A DNA stretch of 16,185 nucleotides from Gammaproteobacteria bacterium UBA4475 (GTDB taxonomy: Bacteria > Pseudomonadota > Gammaproteobacteria > Pseudomonadales > Azotimanducaceae). A program made the position numbers and the translations under genes. This document shows, in pieces, positions 1-7,253 of the stretch (position 1 is its first letter; every line of letters begins with the position of its first letter). The notes beneath the pieces are model-generated. The model was given only the letters and a program-made list of their open reading frames with translations. It searched no databases and was not told the origin of the DNA. The DNA is taken from positions 1 through 16,185 of the forward strand of contig DGOD01000048.1 in NCBI GenBank assembly GCA_002389265.1, given 5' to 3'.

Positions 1-39
1 ACTACTCCAGAAACTACTCCAGGAACTACTCCAGGAACT
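1..39 (+). repeat. 12-bp in-frame tandem repeat (TTPG-coding)
   Basis: Three copies of a 12-bp unit, ACTACTCCAGGA, lie at 1-12, 13-24 and 25-36, followed by a partial ACT. The first copy ends GAA instead of GGA. In frame they encode Thr-Thr-Pro-Gly/Glu repeats. The array may continue upstream of the window. The unit length is a multiple of three, so copy-number change would not shift the frame. Confidence 0.8.
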
Positions 40-423
40 GCGCTCGGCAGCCGCCAGCCCAAACCTGAAAATCAGCAGGCGAATGATGGTTTAGATAGCG
101 GCTTGGACAATGTCCTGAATGCATCAATCATGCATTTCGACCAGCTTATTTCCGCGTCCCGGCAGCAGGTGCTCGACGCCACGCCACCACCTTCGCCCGC
201 CAGCACGACTCTCCAGGTAATGCCTATGCTGGCCGACAGTCCCAATCCAGATACGCAGCCTCGGCTGCGCAACAGTCCTGAACCAGTCGCCGCCGACATT
301 CCCCCGCCTCAGGCCAATGACATCATCGCCCAACAACTCTGGGAAGCGGCGACGCTTGAAACCAACGCAGAGCGGCAGAGTAAACTCTGGGAAGCCTATA
401 GACGCTACAGGTCTGGACTGTGA
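1..423 (+). CDS. C-terminal part of an unrecognised Pro/Gln-rich protein (5' end outside window)
   Basis: An open frame runs from the first base to a TGA at 421-423, giving the last 140 residues of a protein whose start lies upstream. I do not recognise it. It begins with three TTPG/TTPE repeats, continues as low-complexity sequence rich in Pro, Gln, Ala and Asn, and ends in a probably helical, charged tail (about residues 105-140 of the visible part) containing LWEAATLETNAERQSKLWEA and finishing YRRYRSGL. The composition suggests a flexible linker with a short structured C-terminal docking element. Its stop overlaps the GTG of the kinase-like gene by four bases (GTGA), so it very probably belongs to the same operon and may be translationally coupled to it. 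Function unknown; the N-terminal part outside the window would decide. Confidence 0.7.
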   Translation, partial: TTPETTPGTTPGTALGSRQPKPENQQANDGLDSGLDNVLNASIMHFDQLISASRQQVLDATPPPSPASTTLQVMPMLADSPNPDTQPRLRNSPEPVAADIPPPQANDIIAQQLWEAATLETNAERQSKLWEAYRRYRSGL

Positions 424-2735
424 CCACTGATTTTACCTCGGGCCAGGATTTCTCCGGATTCAAATTGCTCCAGGCACTCGACCTTGACGATCAGTTCGAC
501 AACTGGCTGGCCGTCGATACCCAACACAATGAGCGCGTCTGGTGCAAACGCTTGCCCGCGGCTCTCGGCGCTGCCGAGAAAAGGATTATGCGCACGGCTA
601 TCAGCCGCCACAAGGGCTTGATTCACCCCCATATCCTGCGCACTCTAGATCTGGTCCATTGGCGCGGAGCTGATATTCTGGTTTGCCAACACATCGATTC
701 ACTTCGCGTTTTCAGTCTTCACCAATCTTTTCATAACGCCTGGCCCATACTTCGGCAATTGCTTGAGGTACTTGACTATGTCCACAGCATCAACCTCGTG
801 CATGGCGACATCCGACCTGGCAATTTACTGATCGACCGCCAACAACAGTTACACCTGGCAGGATTTGGCTTGCGAGTTAACACGTCTATCGGTCCTGACG
901 AACTTGCCAGTCCGCAAGTCCTGGCCGGCCAAGCGGCTACTGTCAGTGATGATATTTACGCCCTGGGCGCGCTGCTATACAGACTCCTGAGCCAACGGAC
1001 TGGGCAACCCGTTGTTCTGAATCACACTGACGAGACCCTGCCTGATGCCGTCAAGCCCCTGATCGAGAGCATGCTGGCGACTTCCGCCTCGGCACGACCT
1101 GAACAAATCTCGATCATTCGCAGCAGCCTGCAAGCCTATTACGACGCACAGATCATCCACCAGGCCCCGCAGCCATCAGCGCCAGACTCAAGCCAGCAAA
1201 ACCCAGTACAACAGCCAGAATCGACTCAACACACGCTCGGCACCTTTGACCGAGAGGCGGAACTCGACACTCAGCTTCACCCCGGACCACCCCAGAAATC
1301 AGCGGTTAGTCTCGCCACGGCACTGGCGGCGTTATCAGCATTAATACTGATGGCTGGGGCTCTGTTTTTCGTGCTGCCCACATCCCTCGACGAATCTGCA
1401 GGCTCGATTTCTGAGTTGACGCTCAATGCAACAGTACGAGCCGACTTTCCGACACTCGACACTGACCTACCCGCCGCGGACGCACCTATCGAGCCAGTCA
1501 CTCGAACCGGCCCCGAAAAATCCAGCGCTGAAGACCTCGCTGAAACCTTACTGCGGCAGCAAGTAGAACTCGAGGATCAGGGTGTCCAGATTTGGGCGGC
1601 GGCTGAGTACAGCCTGATCAGCTCCCAAGCTCGAATGGCGGAAGACCTGTTTCGAAAAGACCTTTACGCTGCCGCCCTGACCCAATATCAGCAAGCCGTC
1701 AGCGCCAGCCAGGCGCTAGCGGCTCGTATTCCCGACCTTATTAATTACAACCAGAAAATTGCTGCAGACGCACTCACTCAGGGGCATGCTGAACTGGCGA
1801 CAAAGGCCCTGTCGACACTCATCGTTATGCGACCTGACAACGTCAAATATCGGTCAGACTTGATCAGGGCTGAAAACCTCGACCAGGTCATTGAATGGCT
1901 TCGCCAGGCTCAGTCTGCCGAACGCGACCAAGCTTGGTTGGTTGCGCTCGCCTTGTATCAGCAGGCACAGACTCTGGATACTGCATCCCTGGAGGCGCGG
2001 GCTGGCGTCATACGAATCACGGAGGTTTTAGCTCGACTGCGTTTTAACGAGGCCATGTCACTGGCTCTTATTCGCCTTGAGCAGGCCGACCTAACAGGTG
2101 CACGACAGGCATTCTCTGCAGCTCAAGCCATACGACCCATGGCCCCGGAACCAGAAGCTGGGCTACTGCAAGTTCGTCTACTTGAGCAAAGCCAGCGGAT
2201 CAACGCCTTAAGCCTACAGGCAGAGCAAGCGATGGCCAATGAAGCCTGGTCGATGGCCATTGTGCACCTCGAGCAGGTGCTCGAACTGGAGCCCGGACTA
2301 TTATTTGCCAGCGCTGACCTCGAGCGGGCCCGGCAACGCCTGGCGCTCGATCAAGCGCTTGAGGATTATATCAAGGCGCCCGAGCGCATGCGTCTCGACC
2401 CGGAGTTGACCATGGCCCGACAGGCGCTCATTCGCGCCGCGGGGTTGGCGAGTCAGGGACCACTGCTGCAACGACAAATCAGTGATCTTTCACTACTGAT
2501 CGCACAAGCAAGAATTCCGTTGCCGGTCGTCGTACTGTCCGATAACAAAACCGATATCACGGTCTACCAGACCAGCCATTTGGGAGTCTTCATGAAACAC
2601 GAATTAGCACTCGTGCCGGGCACCTATACCGTCGTCGGGCGGCGGCCAGGCTATCGTGATGTCAGGCAGGCGTTTACACTCAGTGGCGGGATGGCGCCTG
2701 TGACCATTCACCTGACTTGCGATGAGAGAATTTGA
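420..2735 (+). CDS. Membrane protein with degenerate Ser/Thr kinase domain, TPR-like repeats and PEGA-like C-terminus
   Basis: A 771-residue protein starting at GTG 420, overlapping the previous stop. Residues about 10-240 follow a Hanks-type kinase fold: a Lys in the VAIK position (K43), a catalytic-loop equivalent HGDIRPGN at 128-135 (D130 and N135 kept, HRD arginine lost), GFG at 148-150 in place of DFG, an SPQVL equivalent of APE, and SDDIYALGALLYRLL typical of the F helix. No Gly-rich loop is visible. Loss of the DFG aspartate and of the Gly-rich loop makes it a likely pseudokinase or very weak kinase. A Pro/Gln-rich linker leads to one membrane helix at about 298-318. The part beyond it, probably periplasmic, has several TPR-like helix pairs (about 370-640) and a beta-rich PEGA-like end (about 699-767). 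Likely role (inference): a trans-membrane scaffold or sensor for the complex encoded downstream. Confidence 0.88.
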   Translation: MTTDFTSGQDFSGFKLLQALDLDDQFDNWLAVDTQHNERVWCKRLPAALGAAEKRIMRTAISRHKGLIHPHILRTLDLVHWRGADILVCQHIDSLRVFSLHQSFHNAWPILRQLLEVLDYVHSINLVHGDIRPGNLLIDRQQQLHLAGFGLRVNTSIGPDELASPQVLAGQAATVSDDIYALGALLYRLLSQRTGQPVVLNHTDETLPDAVKPLIESMLATSASARPEQISIIRSSLQAYYDAQIIHQAPQPSAPDSSQQNPVQQPESTQHTLGTFDREAELDTQLHPGPPQKSAVSLATALAALSALILMAGALFFVLPTSLDESAGSISELTLNATVRADFPTLDTDLPAADAPIEPVTRTGPEKSSAEDLAETLLRQQVELEDQGVQIWAAAEYSLISSQARMAEDLFRKDLYAAALTQYQQAVSASQALAARIPDLINYNQKIAADALTQGHAELATKALSTLIVMRPDNVKYRSDLIRAENLDQVIEWLRQAQSAERDQAWLVALALYQQAQTLDTASLEARAGVIRITEVLARLRFNEAMSLALIRLEQADLTGARQAFSAAQAIRPMAPEPEAGLLQVRLLEQSQRINALSLQAEQAMANEAWSMAIVHLEQVLELEPGLLFASADLERARQRLALDQALEDYIKAPERMRLDPELTMARQALIRAAGLASQGPLLQRQISDLSLLIAQARIPLPVVVLSDNKTDITVYQTSHLGVFMKHELALVPGTYTVVGRRPGYRDVRQAFTLSGGMAPVTIHLTCDERI
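2724..2728 (+). promoter_or_regulatory. Ribosome binding site that decides the PEGA-SUMF1 gene start
   Basis: GAGAG lies 6 bases before ATG 2735 but only 3 before the in-frame TTG at 2732. This favours the ATG, which overlaps the upstream stop as TGATG. Confidence 0.5.
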
Positions 2736-4792
2736 TGCCCTCGAGCCCTGATCCAAACCAGATTATCGAAGCCACGCCATTTTCCCGCGCCGACGTTACT
2801 GCCAGCCGCCGCGGGCTTGGCTTGAAACCTATACCCATTACCATCCTGTCGCTATTGGTGGCACTGGCGCTGATCGCGCTCTTTGTCTTCAGCGCCCGTG
2901 CCGTCCGCTTCGATCTCAGCCCTATGGATGCGAGCCTCGAAGTCACAGACGGCCTCTTCACCTATCGCCTGGGTGAGCGCTATTTAATGTTAACCGGCGA
3001 CTATACCTTAACAGTGACTGCTGACGGCTACATACCGCTCAACCCAAAGATTCAAGTAGGCGAACAGGCCGACCAGACGATCCGCCTTGAGCTGACTAAA
3101 CTGCCCGGCACGCTGGTGGTATCAACCTTACCTGAGACTCAGTCGCCAGTATTTCTCGATCAAACACCGGTGGGCATAACACCTTTAGCGGTGAATGACG
3201 TTCAAGCGGGCAGCCATAACGTTAGCGTTCGCGCCGAACGCTTCCTGCCATTCTCCACCACGGTGGAGATCGAGGGCCGAGGCAGAAGCCAAAATCTGTT
3301 AGTGAAATTAGTGCCGGCCTGGGCACTAGTGAGTCTCAGTAGCCAACCCACGGCCGCCACCGTCAGTATCGATGGCGTTGCGCTCGCAGCCACGCCGGCC
3401 CGCATTGAGGTCATGCAAGGTCAGCATCAGCTGGTTGTGACTAAGCCGGGTTTCAAGCCCTGGCAGACTGAGGTCAACATCACCGCTCAACAGGATCAGA
3501 TACTCCCGGAAATCACCCTCATCGCACAGGATGGTCAGTTATCGATCCAGTCGACGCCCTCCGCGGCGAGCGTCACGATTGCCGATGAGTATCGTGGTCA
3601 GACTCCACTCGAGCTGGGTCTGGCGCCCGGAAAGACCCACCGTTTGCGCCTGACAAAACCTGGCTATGAAACTACTGAACGCTCTGTGGTCATCGAAGCC
3701 GCCAGCGACGCTCAGCTCAATCTCACGCTGCAACCCGTGCTGGGCATCGTCAACTTGCAGGTGACTCCGGCCGGCGCATCGTTGGTGGTAGACGGTCAAG
3801 CACAAGCAACAGCCTCCAGCCGCCTCGAACTCACCGCCGTGCCCCACATCATCAGCATTGAGCTGGCTGGCTATCAAAGCCAACAGATCAAAGTGACGCC
3901 GCAACTAGGCTTACCCCAGCAATTCGTCGTTGAACTTCTCACCGAGGCCGAAGCCAAACTCGCCTCTATCGCACCGACCACAACCACCGCCATCGGCCAG
4001 GTACTCACGCTCATTCAGCCCGGCGCCTTTGCCATGGGCGCGAACCGGCGCGAACCCGGCCGCCGAGCGAACGAAATTGAAAAGCAGGTTCAGCTCCGGC
4101 GATTTTACTATCTGGGTACCCATGAGGTTACCAATGCCCAGTATCAGCAATTCGACAACCTGCACGACTCAGGGATGCTTGGCCGAGCACTGCTCACCGG
4201 CAGTGACCGGCCTGTGGTAAACGTTGCCTGGGAAGATGCTGTCGCTTTCTGCAATTGGCTGAGCCAGCAACAAGGCCTGGCTTCGGCCTACGAACTCATC
4301 GATAATCACTGGCAGGCTGTGACGCCCATGAATACCGGCTATCGTTTACCTACCGAAGCTGAATGGATCTGGGCCAGTCGCTATGCCGCGGGACCCAAGC
4401 CAACACGCTTCCCCTGGGGCGACGCCATGCCACCGGTGGCTATTGAAGCTAACTACGCGGACGAGTCTGCAAAAACGATGGTAGCCGATGTTCTAACGGG
4501 TTATACCGATCATTTTCGTGGTACGGCGCCAGTGGGTAGTTTCCCTGCAAATCCCGCAGGCTTGTTTGATATGGCCGGCAACGTTTCGGAATGGATGCAT
4601 GACTACTACGCCCAGAATGAGCCCACGGCGGTGCTGGTAGATCCCAGCGGACCTATAAGTGGTGAGCGCCACGTTATTAAAGGTTCAAATTATACCCATG
4701 GGCGCTTTAGCGAGTTACGCTGGACATTTCGTGACTTTGGCCAGTCACCAAGACCGGATGTGGGGTTTCGAATCTCGAGGTATGTTGAATGA
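2735..4792 (+). CDS. Membrane-anchored PEGA-repeat protein with C-terminal SUMF1/formylglycine-enzyme-like domain
   Basis: A 685-residue protein. Residues about 28-53 form one membrane helix (signal anchor), placing the rest in the periplasm. Five PEGA-like beta repeats follow at about 57-122, 124-195, 199-267, 268-335 and 339-404, recognisable by SIDGVALAATPARIEV and LRLTKPGYE type segments. Residues about 425-682 form a SUMF1 (FGE-sulfatase) domain: GAFAMG, THEVTNAQYQQF, VNVAWEDAVAFCNWLS, YRLPTEAEW, FPWGD, GLFDMAGNVSEW, HVIKGSNY and VGFRISR. The region that carries the two copper-binding cysteines in true formylglycine-generating enzymes, after HVIKGSNY, has none here, so sulfatase activation is unlikely. 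A structural or ligand-binding role, as in other SUMF1-fold proteins, fits better. The ATG overlaps the kinase-like stop by one base, and its own stop overlaps the next gene by four (ATGA). Confidence 0.92.
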   Translation: MPSSPDPNQIIEATPFSRADVTASRRGLGLKPIPITILSLLVALALIALFVFSARAVRFDLSPMDASLEVTDGLFTYRLGERYLMLTGDYTLTVTADGYIPLNPKIQVGEQADQTIRLELTKLPGTLVVSTLPETQSPVFLDQTPVGITPLAVNDVQAGSHNVSVRAERFLPFSTTVEIEGRGRSQNLLVKLVPAWALVSLSSQPTAATVSIDGVALAATPARIEVMQGQHQLVVTKPGFKPWQTEVNITAQQDQILPEITLIAQDGQLSIQSTPSAASVTIADEYRGQTPLELGLAPGKTHRLRLTKPGYETTERSVVIEAASDAQLNLTLQPVLGIVNLQVTPAGASLVVDGQAQATASSRLELTAVPHIISIELAGYQSQQIKVTPQLGLPQQFVVELLTEAEAKLASIAPTTTTAIGQVLTLIQPGAFAMGANRREPGRRANEIEKQVQLRRFYYLGTHEVTNAQYQQFDNLHDSGMLGRALLTGSDRPVVNVAWEDAVAFCNWLSQQQGLASAYELIDNHWQAVTPMNTGYRLPTEAEWIWASRYAAGPKPTRFPWGDAMPPVAIEANYADESAKTMVADVLTGYTDHFRGTAPVGSFPANPAGLFDMAGNVSEWMHDYYAQNEPTAVLVDPSGPISGERHVIKGSNYTHGRFSELRWTFRDFGQSPRPDVGFRISRYVE

Positions 4793-5100
4793 CGCCACGA
4801 CGACTGCTGAGGACAGGATTACTATGCACAGGATTACTATGCACAGGACTACTGCTGAGACTGACCGCTGTAGCGGCTGAGTTACCCGGCGTGGACAACA
4901 CCGCACCCGTTGAATCGGCCCTGACCTTTGAGCGACGAACACCGGACATCGTTGTACCTGGGGCAGGCCAACCTGGGGCAGACCAACCTGGGGCAGGCCA
5001 ACCTGGGGCCCCGACTCCTTTCATTCGAGCACTGGACGCTTTTGTGCCGAGCCAGCAAGTCGATACCGATCAGGCCGTCGACTTCCCCACTAACATTTAG
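4789..5100 (+). CDS. Small exported repeat-containing protein, function unknown
   Basis: A 103-residue protein starting at ATG 4789, overlapping the previous stop as ATGA, with GAGG (4777-4780) eight bases upstream. Residues 1-30 look like a Sec signal peptide: basic MTPRRLLR, a hydrophobic core in which LLCTG is repeated, and AVAA before a likely cleavage site. The mature part is about 73 residues with no recognised domain. It contains GAGQP-GADQP-GAGQP-GAP (about residues 57-71) and ends VDFPTNI. Two sets of 15-bp tandem repeats make up much of the gene. The operon position and overlap support a real gene, but the protein may be fast-evolving. The cysteines in the signal core do not fit a lipobox. 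Another possibility is decaying coding sequence. It probably acts in the periplasm with its neighbours (inference). Confidence 0.62.
   Translation: MTPRRLLRTGLLCTGLLCTGLLLRLTAVAAELPGVDNTAPVESALTFERRTPDIVVPGAGQPGADQPGAGQPGAPTPFIRALDAFVPSQQVDTDQAVDFPTNI
4813..4857 (+). repeat. 15-bp tandem repeat inside a signal-peptide coding region
   Basis: ACAGGATTACTATGC occurs at 4813-4827 and again, identical, at 4828-4842, followed by a diverged third copy at 4843-4857 beginning ACAGGACTACT. In frame it duplicates the LLCTG segment of the hydrophobic core of the small exported protein. Because the unit is five codons, gain or loss of copies would lengthen or shorten the signal core without a frameshift. 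Confidence 0.85.
4956..5009 (+). repeat. 15-bp tandem repeat coding for GAGQP units
   Basis: ACCTGGGGCAGGCCA lies at 4956-4970, a one-base variant at 4971-4985, an exact copy at 4986-5000 and a nine-base partial copy at 5001-5009. In frame it encodes Gly-Ala-Gly/Asp-Gln-Pro repeats in the mature part of the small exported protein. Confidence 0.87.
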
Positions 5101-5109
5101 GTCAATATT

Positions 5110-5904
5110 GTGCGTAAACAATTACCCGTTGAATTTCTCTATCAATTATTCTCATTGATCATTGCCGCGATACTGATACATAGCCTCTATGTCTCTATTG
5201 TCAGACCGAATGCCAGCCAAGTTCTTCAACTTCAGGCGATTGAAATGAACTCAAATCCTAATTATGTACCCGAACGTTCAACTTATGTTGTGATTCGGGA
5301 CTTTGAACAGGAGGCTTGCTTCATCTTGATGCTTTGGGCATTCGCTTTGATGGCCTACAAAGCCAATCTCGCCCGTCAGGAACGCCATGTTTTAAGTCTG
5401 AATTTAATTCCCGTTGCTCAGGGCACCAGTATTCTGCCAGAAGACAGTCGCGAATATGCCCGCCCTATCCAAGCATTGTCGATGCGCCAACAGGCCTTTC
5501 TTTTACCCCGCGCGCTGCTCACGGCACTTCATCGATTTCGGTCCACGCGCAACATTCAGGATGTCTCGACCGCTATTCGCACCATCTGCGAATCAGAATC
5601 TGATCGTCTCGATTCAGAGCTCTCTATGATTCGTTACATCGCCTGGGCAATACCTTCCATTGGCTTTCTTGGTACCGTGCGCGGCATCGGTCAAGCCCTG
5701 GGCCAAGCCCACCAGGCAGCCCAAGGGAATATTGCCGGTGTCACCCAGAGTCTTGGGGTCGCTTTCAACTCGACCTTCGTGGCATTGCTGATCAGTATTA
5801 TCGTGATGTTTCTTTTACATCAATTGCAGTTAGCTCAGGAACGCTTAGTCCTGGATGCCGAAGCCTATTGCGACAATCAATTGATCGGCCACCTGCAAAG
5901 TTAA
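5110..5904 (+). CDS. MotA/TolQ/ExbB family proton-channel protein
   Basis: A 264-residue inner-membrane protein starting at GTG 5110, ten bases after the previous stop, with AGGT at the preceding stop as a plausible ribosome site. Four membrane helices are visible: about 9-29, 68-86, 174-197 and 211-237. The last two carry the MotA_ExbB domain signature: IPSIGFLGTVRGIGQAL in helix 3 and SLGVAFNSTFVALLISII in helix 4. These match the TolQ/ExbB pattern with pore-lining threonines (GTV and NST). A soluble stretch of about 85 residues between helices 2 and 3 should be cytoplasmic. In characterised relatives five such subunits surround two single-helix partners and conduct protons to power work across the envelope. 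No separate ExbD/TolR/MotB gene is present here; the two downstream vWA proteins are the obvious partner candidates. Confidence 0.9.
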   Translation: MRKQLPVEFLYQLFSLIIAAILIHSLYVSIVRPNASQVLQLQAIEMNSNPNYVPERSTYVVIRDFEQEACFILMLWAFALMAYKANLARQERHVLSLNLIPVAQGTSILPEDSREYARPIQALSMRQQAFLLPRALLTALHRFRSTRNIQDVSTAIRTICESESDRLDSELSMIRYIAWAIPSIGFLGTVRGIGQALGQAHQAAQGNIAGVTQSLGVAFNSTFVALLISIIVMFLLHQLQLAQERLVLDAEAYCDNQLIGHLQS

Positions 5905-5916
5905 TGGAGTCTTAAC

Positions 5917-7236
5917 TTGAGTATCGGGCTCATAGAAATCAACGACAGCAGCATCGATGTCAGCATTGACGGTCAACCTGTGCTGCAGAGTCCCGGTTAC
6001 GCAGTCATCGATGGTCAGCGGCTATTGCTGGGCGCCCAAGCCATGCAACAAGCTCGGCTGCTACCACAGTGGACTCACACACGATTCTGGCAACAGCTAG
6101 ACACTCAACCTCTGGTGGCGGATCACCCCCAGGTTCGCCACAGTGCCGATCTGGCATTTGCTCACTTGACGTCAATCTGGGCGGCAATCAAGAAGGACAC
6201 TGAGCAGGTGATCTTGGCAATACCAGGCGACTACACCAGCGCGCAACTCAGTCTGCTGCTAGGCATGGCTAAGGAGGTCGGATTACCCATACGCGGCCTG
6301 GTTGACACAGCCCTGATGGCCACTGCCGGACAGCATCCAACACACCAGCTACTGGTGCTCGACATTCACCTCCACAGAGTCACCTTGAGCCATTTACAAA
6401 ACCGGGAAGGACGACGTTGGTCGAAGACAAAAACCCTAGCGGATACGGGTTTGTATCGACTCTGGGATCGTTGGGCCAACACTATCGCCACCCAGTTTAT
6501 CAAGGACTCACGCTATGACCCCTTGCACCTGGCTGCCAGCGAACAGCTGTTGTATGACGCGGTTCCTAACTGGATCACAAGCCGTGAGCACCACGTCGAA
6601 ACCACCTTCAGTTTGGCACTCGAGACTGGCGTCCTCCAGACACCGGTCGCCACCGAGCAACTGGTCGCCGCTTGTGTCAGTTTCTATCCCGCTATCATCC
6701 AGGCGGTCAATGCTCAGATCGAACCCGGGCATACCACGACCTTGCTGGTCTCACATCGATTCGCGGGTTTCCCCGGACTCATGGATGCCCTGGCGCTGTT
6801 GCGAGGCGTCACCGTGGAGAAACTCAGCGCCGAGGCTGTTAGACACGGCGTCGCCCAGCACCTCGACTGGATCATTGGTCCCGACGAACCTATCAGCCAC
6901 ATCACCAGTTTGGCTCAGGCGCACGCTGACGTCGTTGCCACCACTGAGTCGCCCTCCGGCATTCACCGAAGGGCCACCCATGTATTGGTTAACAACCACG
7001 CTGTTGCCATCGGTCAAACCTTGAAGCTCAAGGATATTCATCTGGCACCACCACTTGCAGCCGCAGTCAGGTCCCGCGGGATCCTTCACTGTCATGCCGA
7101 CCAAGTCTTAATCGAAGCAGTCCGCGCTGACGAGGTGTATCTGAATCAGCAACTTGTCGATGGCCAGTTCCCGGTAAAACCCGGAGATCAGCTGGTCCTG
7201 GACTCACAATCTTTCACCTTGATATCCATCGACTAG
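5917..7236 (+). CDS. Divergent actin/Hsp70-like protein with FHA-like C-terminal domain
   Basis: A 439-residue, apparently soluble protein starting at TTG 5917 with GGAG (5906-5909) seven bases upstream. The N-terminal part follows an actin/Hsp70 ATPase layout: SIGLIEINDSSIDVSIDG at the start where phosphate loop 1 would be, VILAIPGDYTSAQLSLLLGM followed by LPIRGLVDTALMAT (as Hsp70/MreB 'ITVPA...EPTAAAL'), and LLVLDIHLHRVTLSHL where phosphate loop 2 (DLGGGT) would be. The glycines of both loops are missing, so nucleotide binding may be weak or lost. Residues about 360-439 resemble an FHA domain (AIGQTLKLKDIHL, EVYLNQQLVDGQFPVKPGDQ, then a final beta strand) but lack the usual GR and a clear S-x-x-H phosphothreonine site. 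A cytoplasmic adaptor for the TolQ-like channel is a reasonable inference. The family call is by pattern only. Confidence 0.68.
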   Translation: MSIGLIEINDSSIDVSIDGQPVLQSPGYAVIDGQRLLLGAQAMQQARLLPQWTHTRFWQQLDTQPLVADHPQVRHSADLAFAHLTSIWAAIKKDTEQVILAIPGDYTSAQLSLLLGMAKEVGLPIRGLVDTALMATAGQHPTHQLLVLDIHLHRVTLSHLQNREGRRWSKTKTLADTGLYRLWDRWANTIATQFIKDSRYDPLHLAASEQLLYDAVPNWITSREHHVETTFSLALETGVLQTPVATEQLVAACVSFYPAIIQAVNAQIEPGHTTTLLVSHRFAGFPGLMDALALLRGVTVEKLSAEAVRHGVAQHLDWIIGPDEPISHITSLAQAHADVVATTESPSGIHRRATHVLVNNHAVAIGQTLKLKDIHLAPPLAAAVRSRGILHCHADQVLIEAVRADEVYLNQQLVDGQFPVKPGDQLVLDSQSFTLISID

Positions 7237-7253
7237 GCGTCCTCGGCGAAACT

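Noticed and set aside
2732..2734. TTG start for the PEGA-SUMF1 gene
   Set aside because: It leaves only three bases to the GAGAG site; ATG 2735 has better spacing and a standard TGATG overlap.
4009..4792. Active formylglycine-generating enzyme
   Set aside because: The cysteine pair expected near the end of the domain is absent, and no sulfatase gene is in the window.
4789..4878. Lipoprotein signal in the small exported protein
   Set aside because: The cysteines sit in the hydrophobic core as GLLCTG, without the small residue before Cys that a lipobox needs, and AVAA downstream suits signal peptidase I.
4813..5009. CRISPR or regulatory repeat array
   Set aside because: The units are 15 bp, directly adjacent without spacers, and in frame with a coding sequence.
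4707..5024. Open frame on the - strand over the small exported gene, with Pro/Gly/Trp repeats
   Set aside because: Its repeats are the complement of the 15-bp arrays, it lies antisense within the operon, and it has no ribosome site or recognisable domain.
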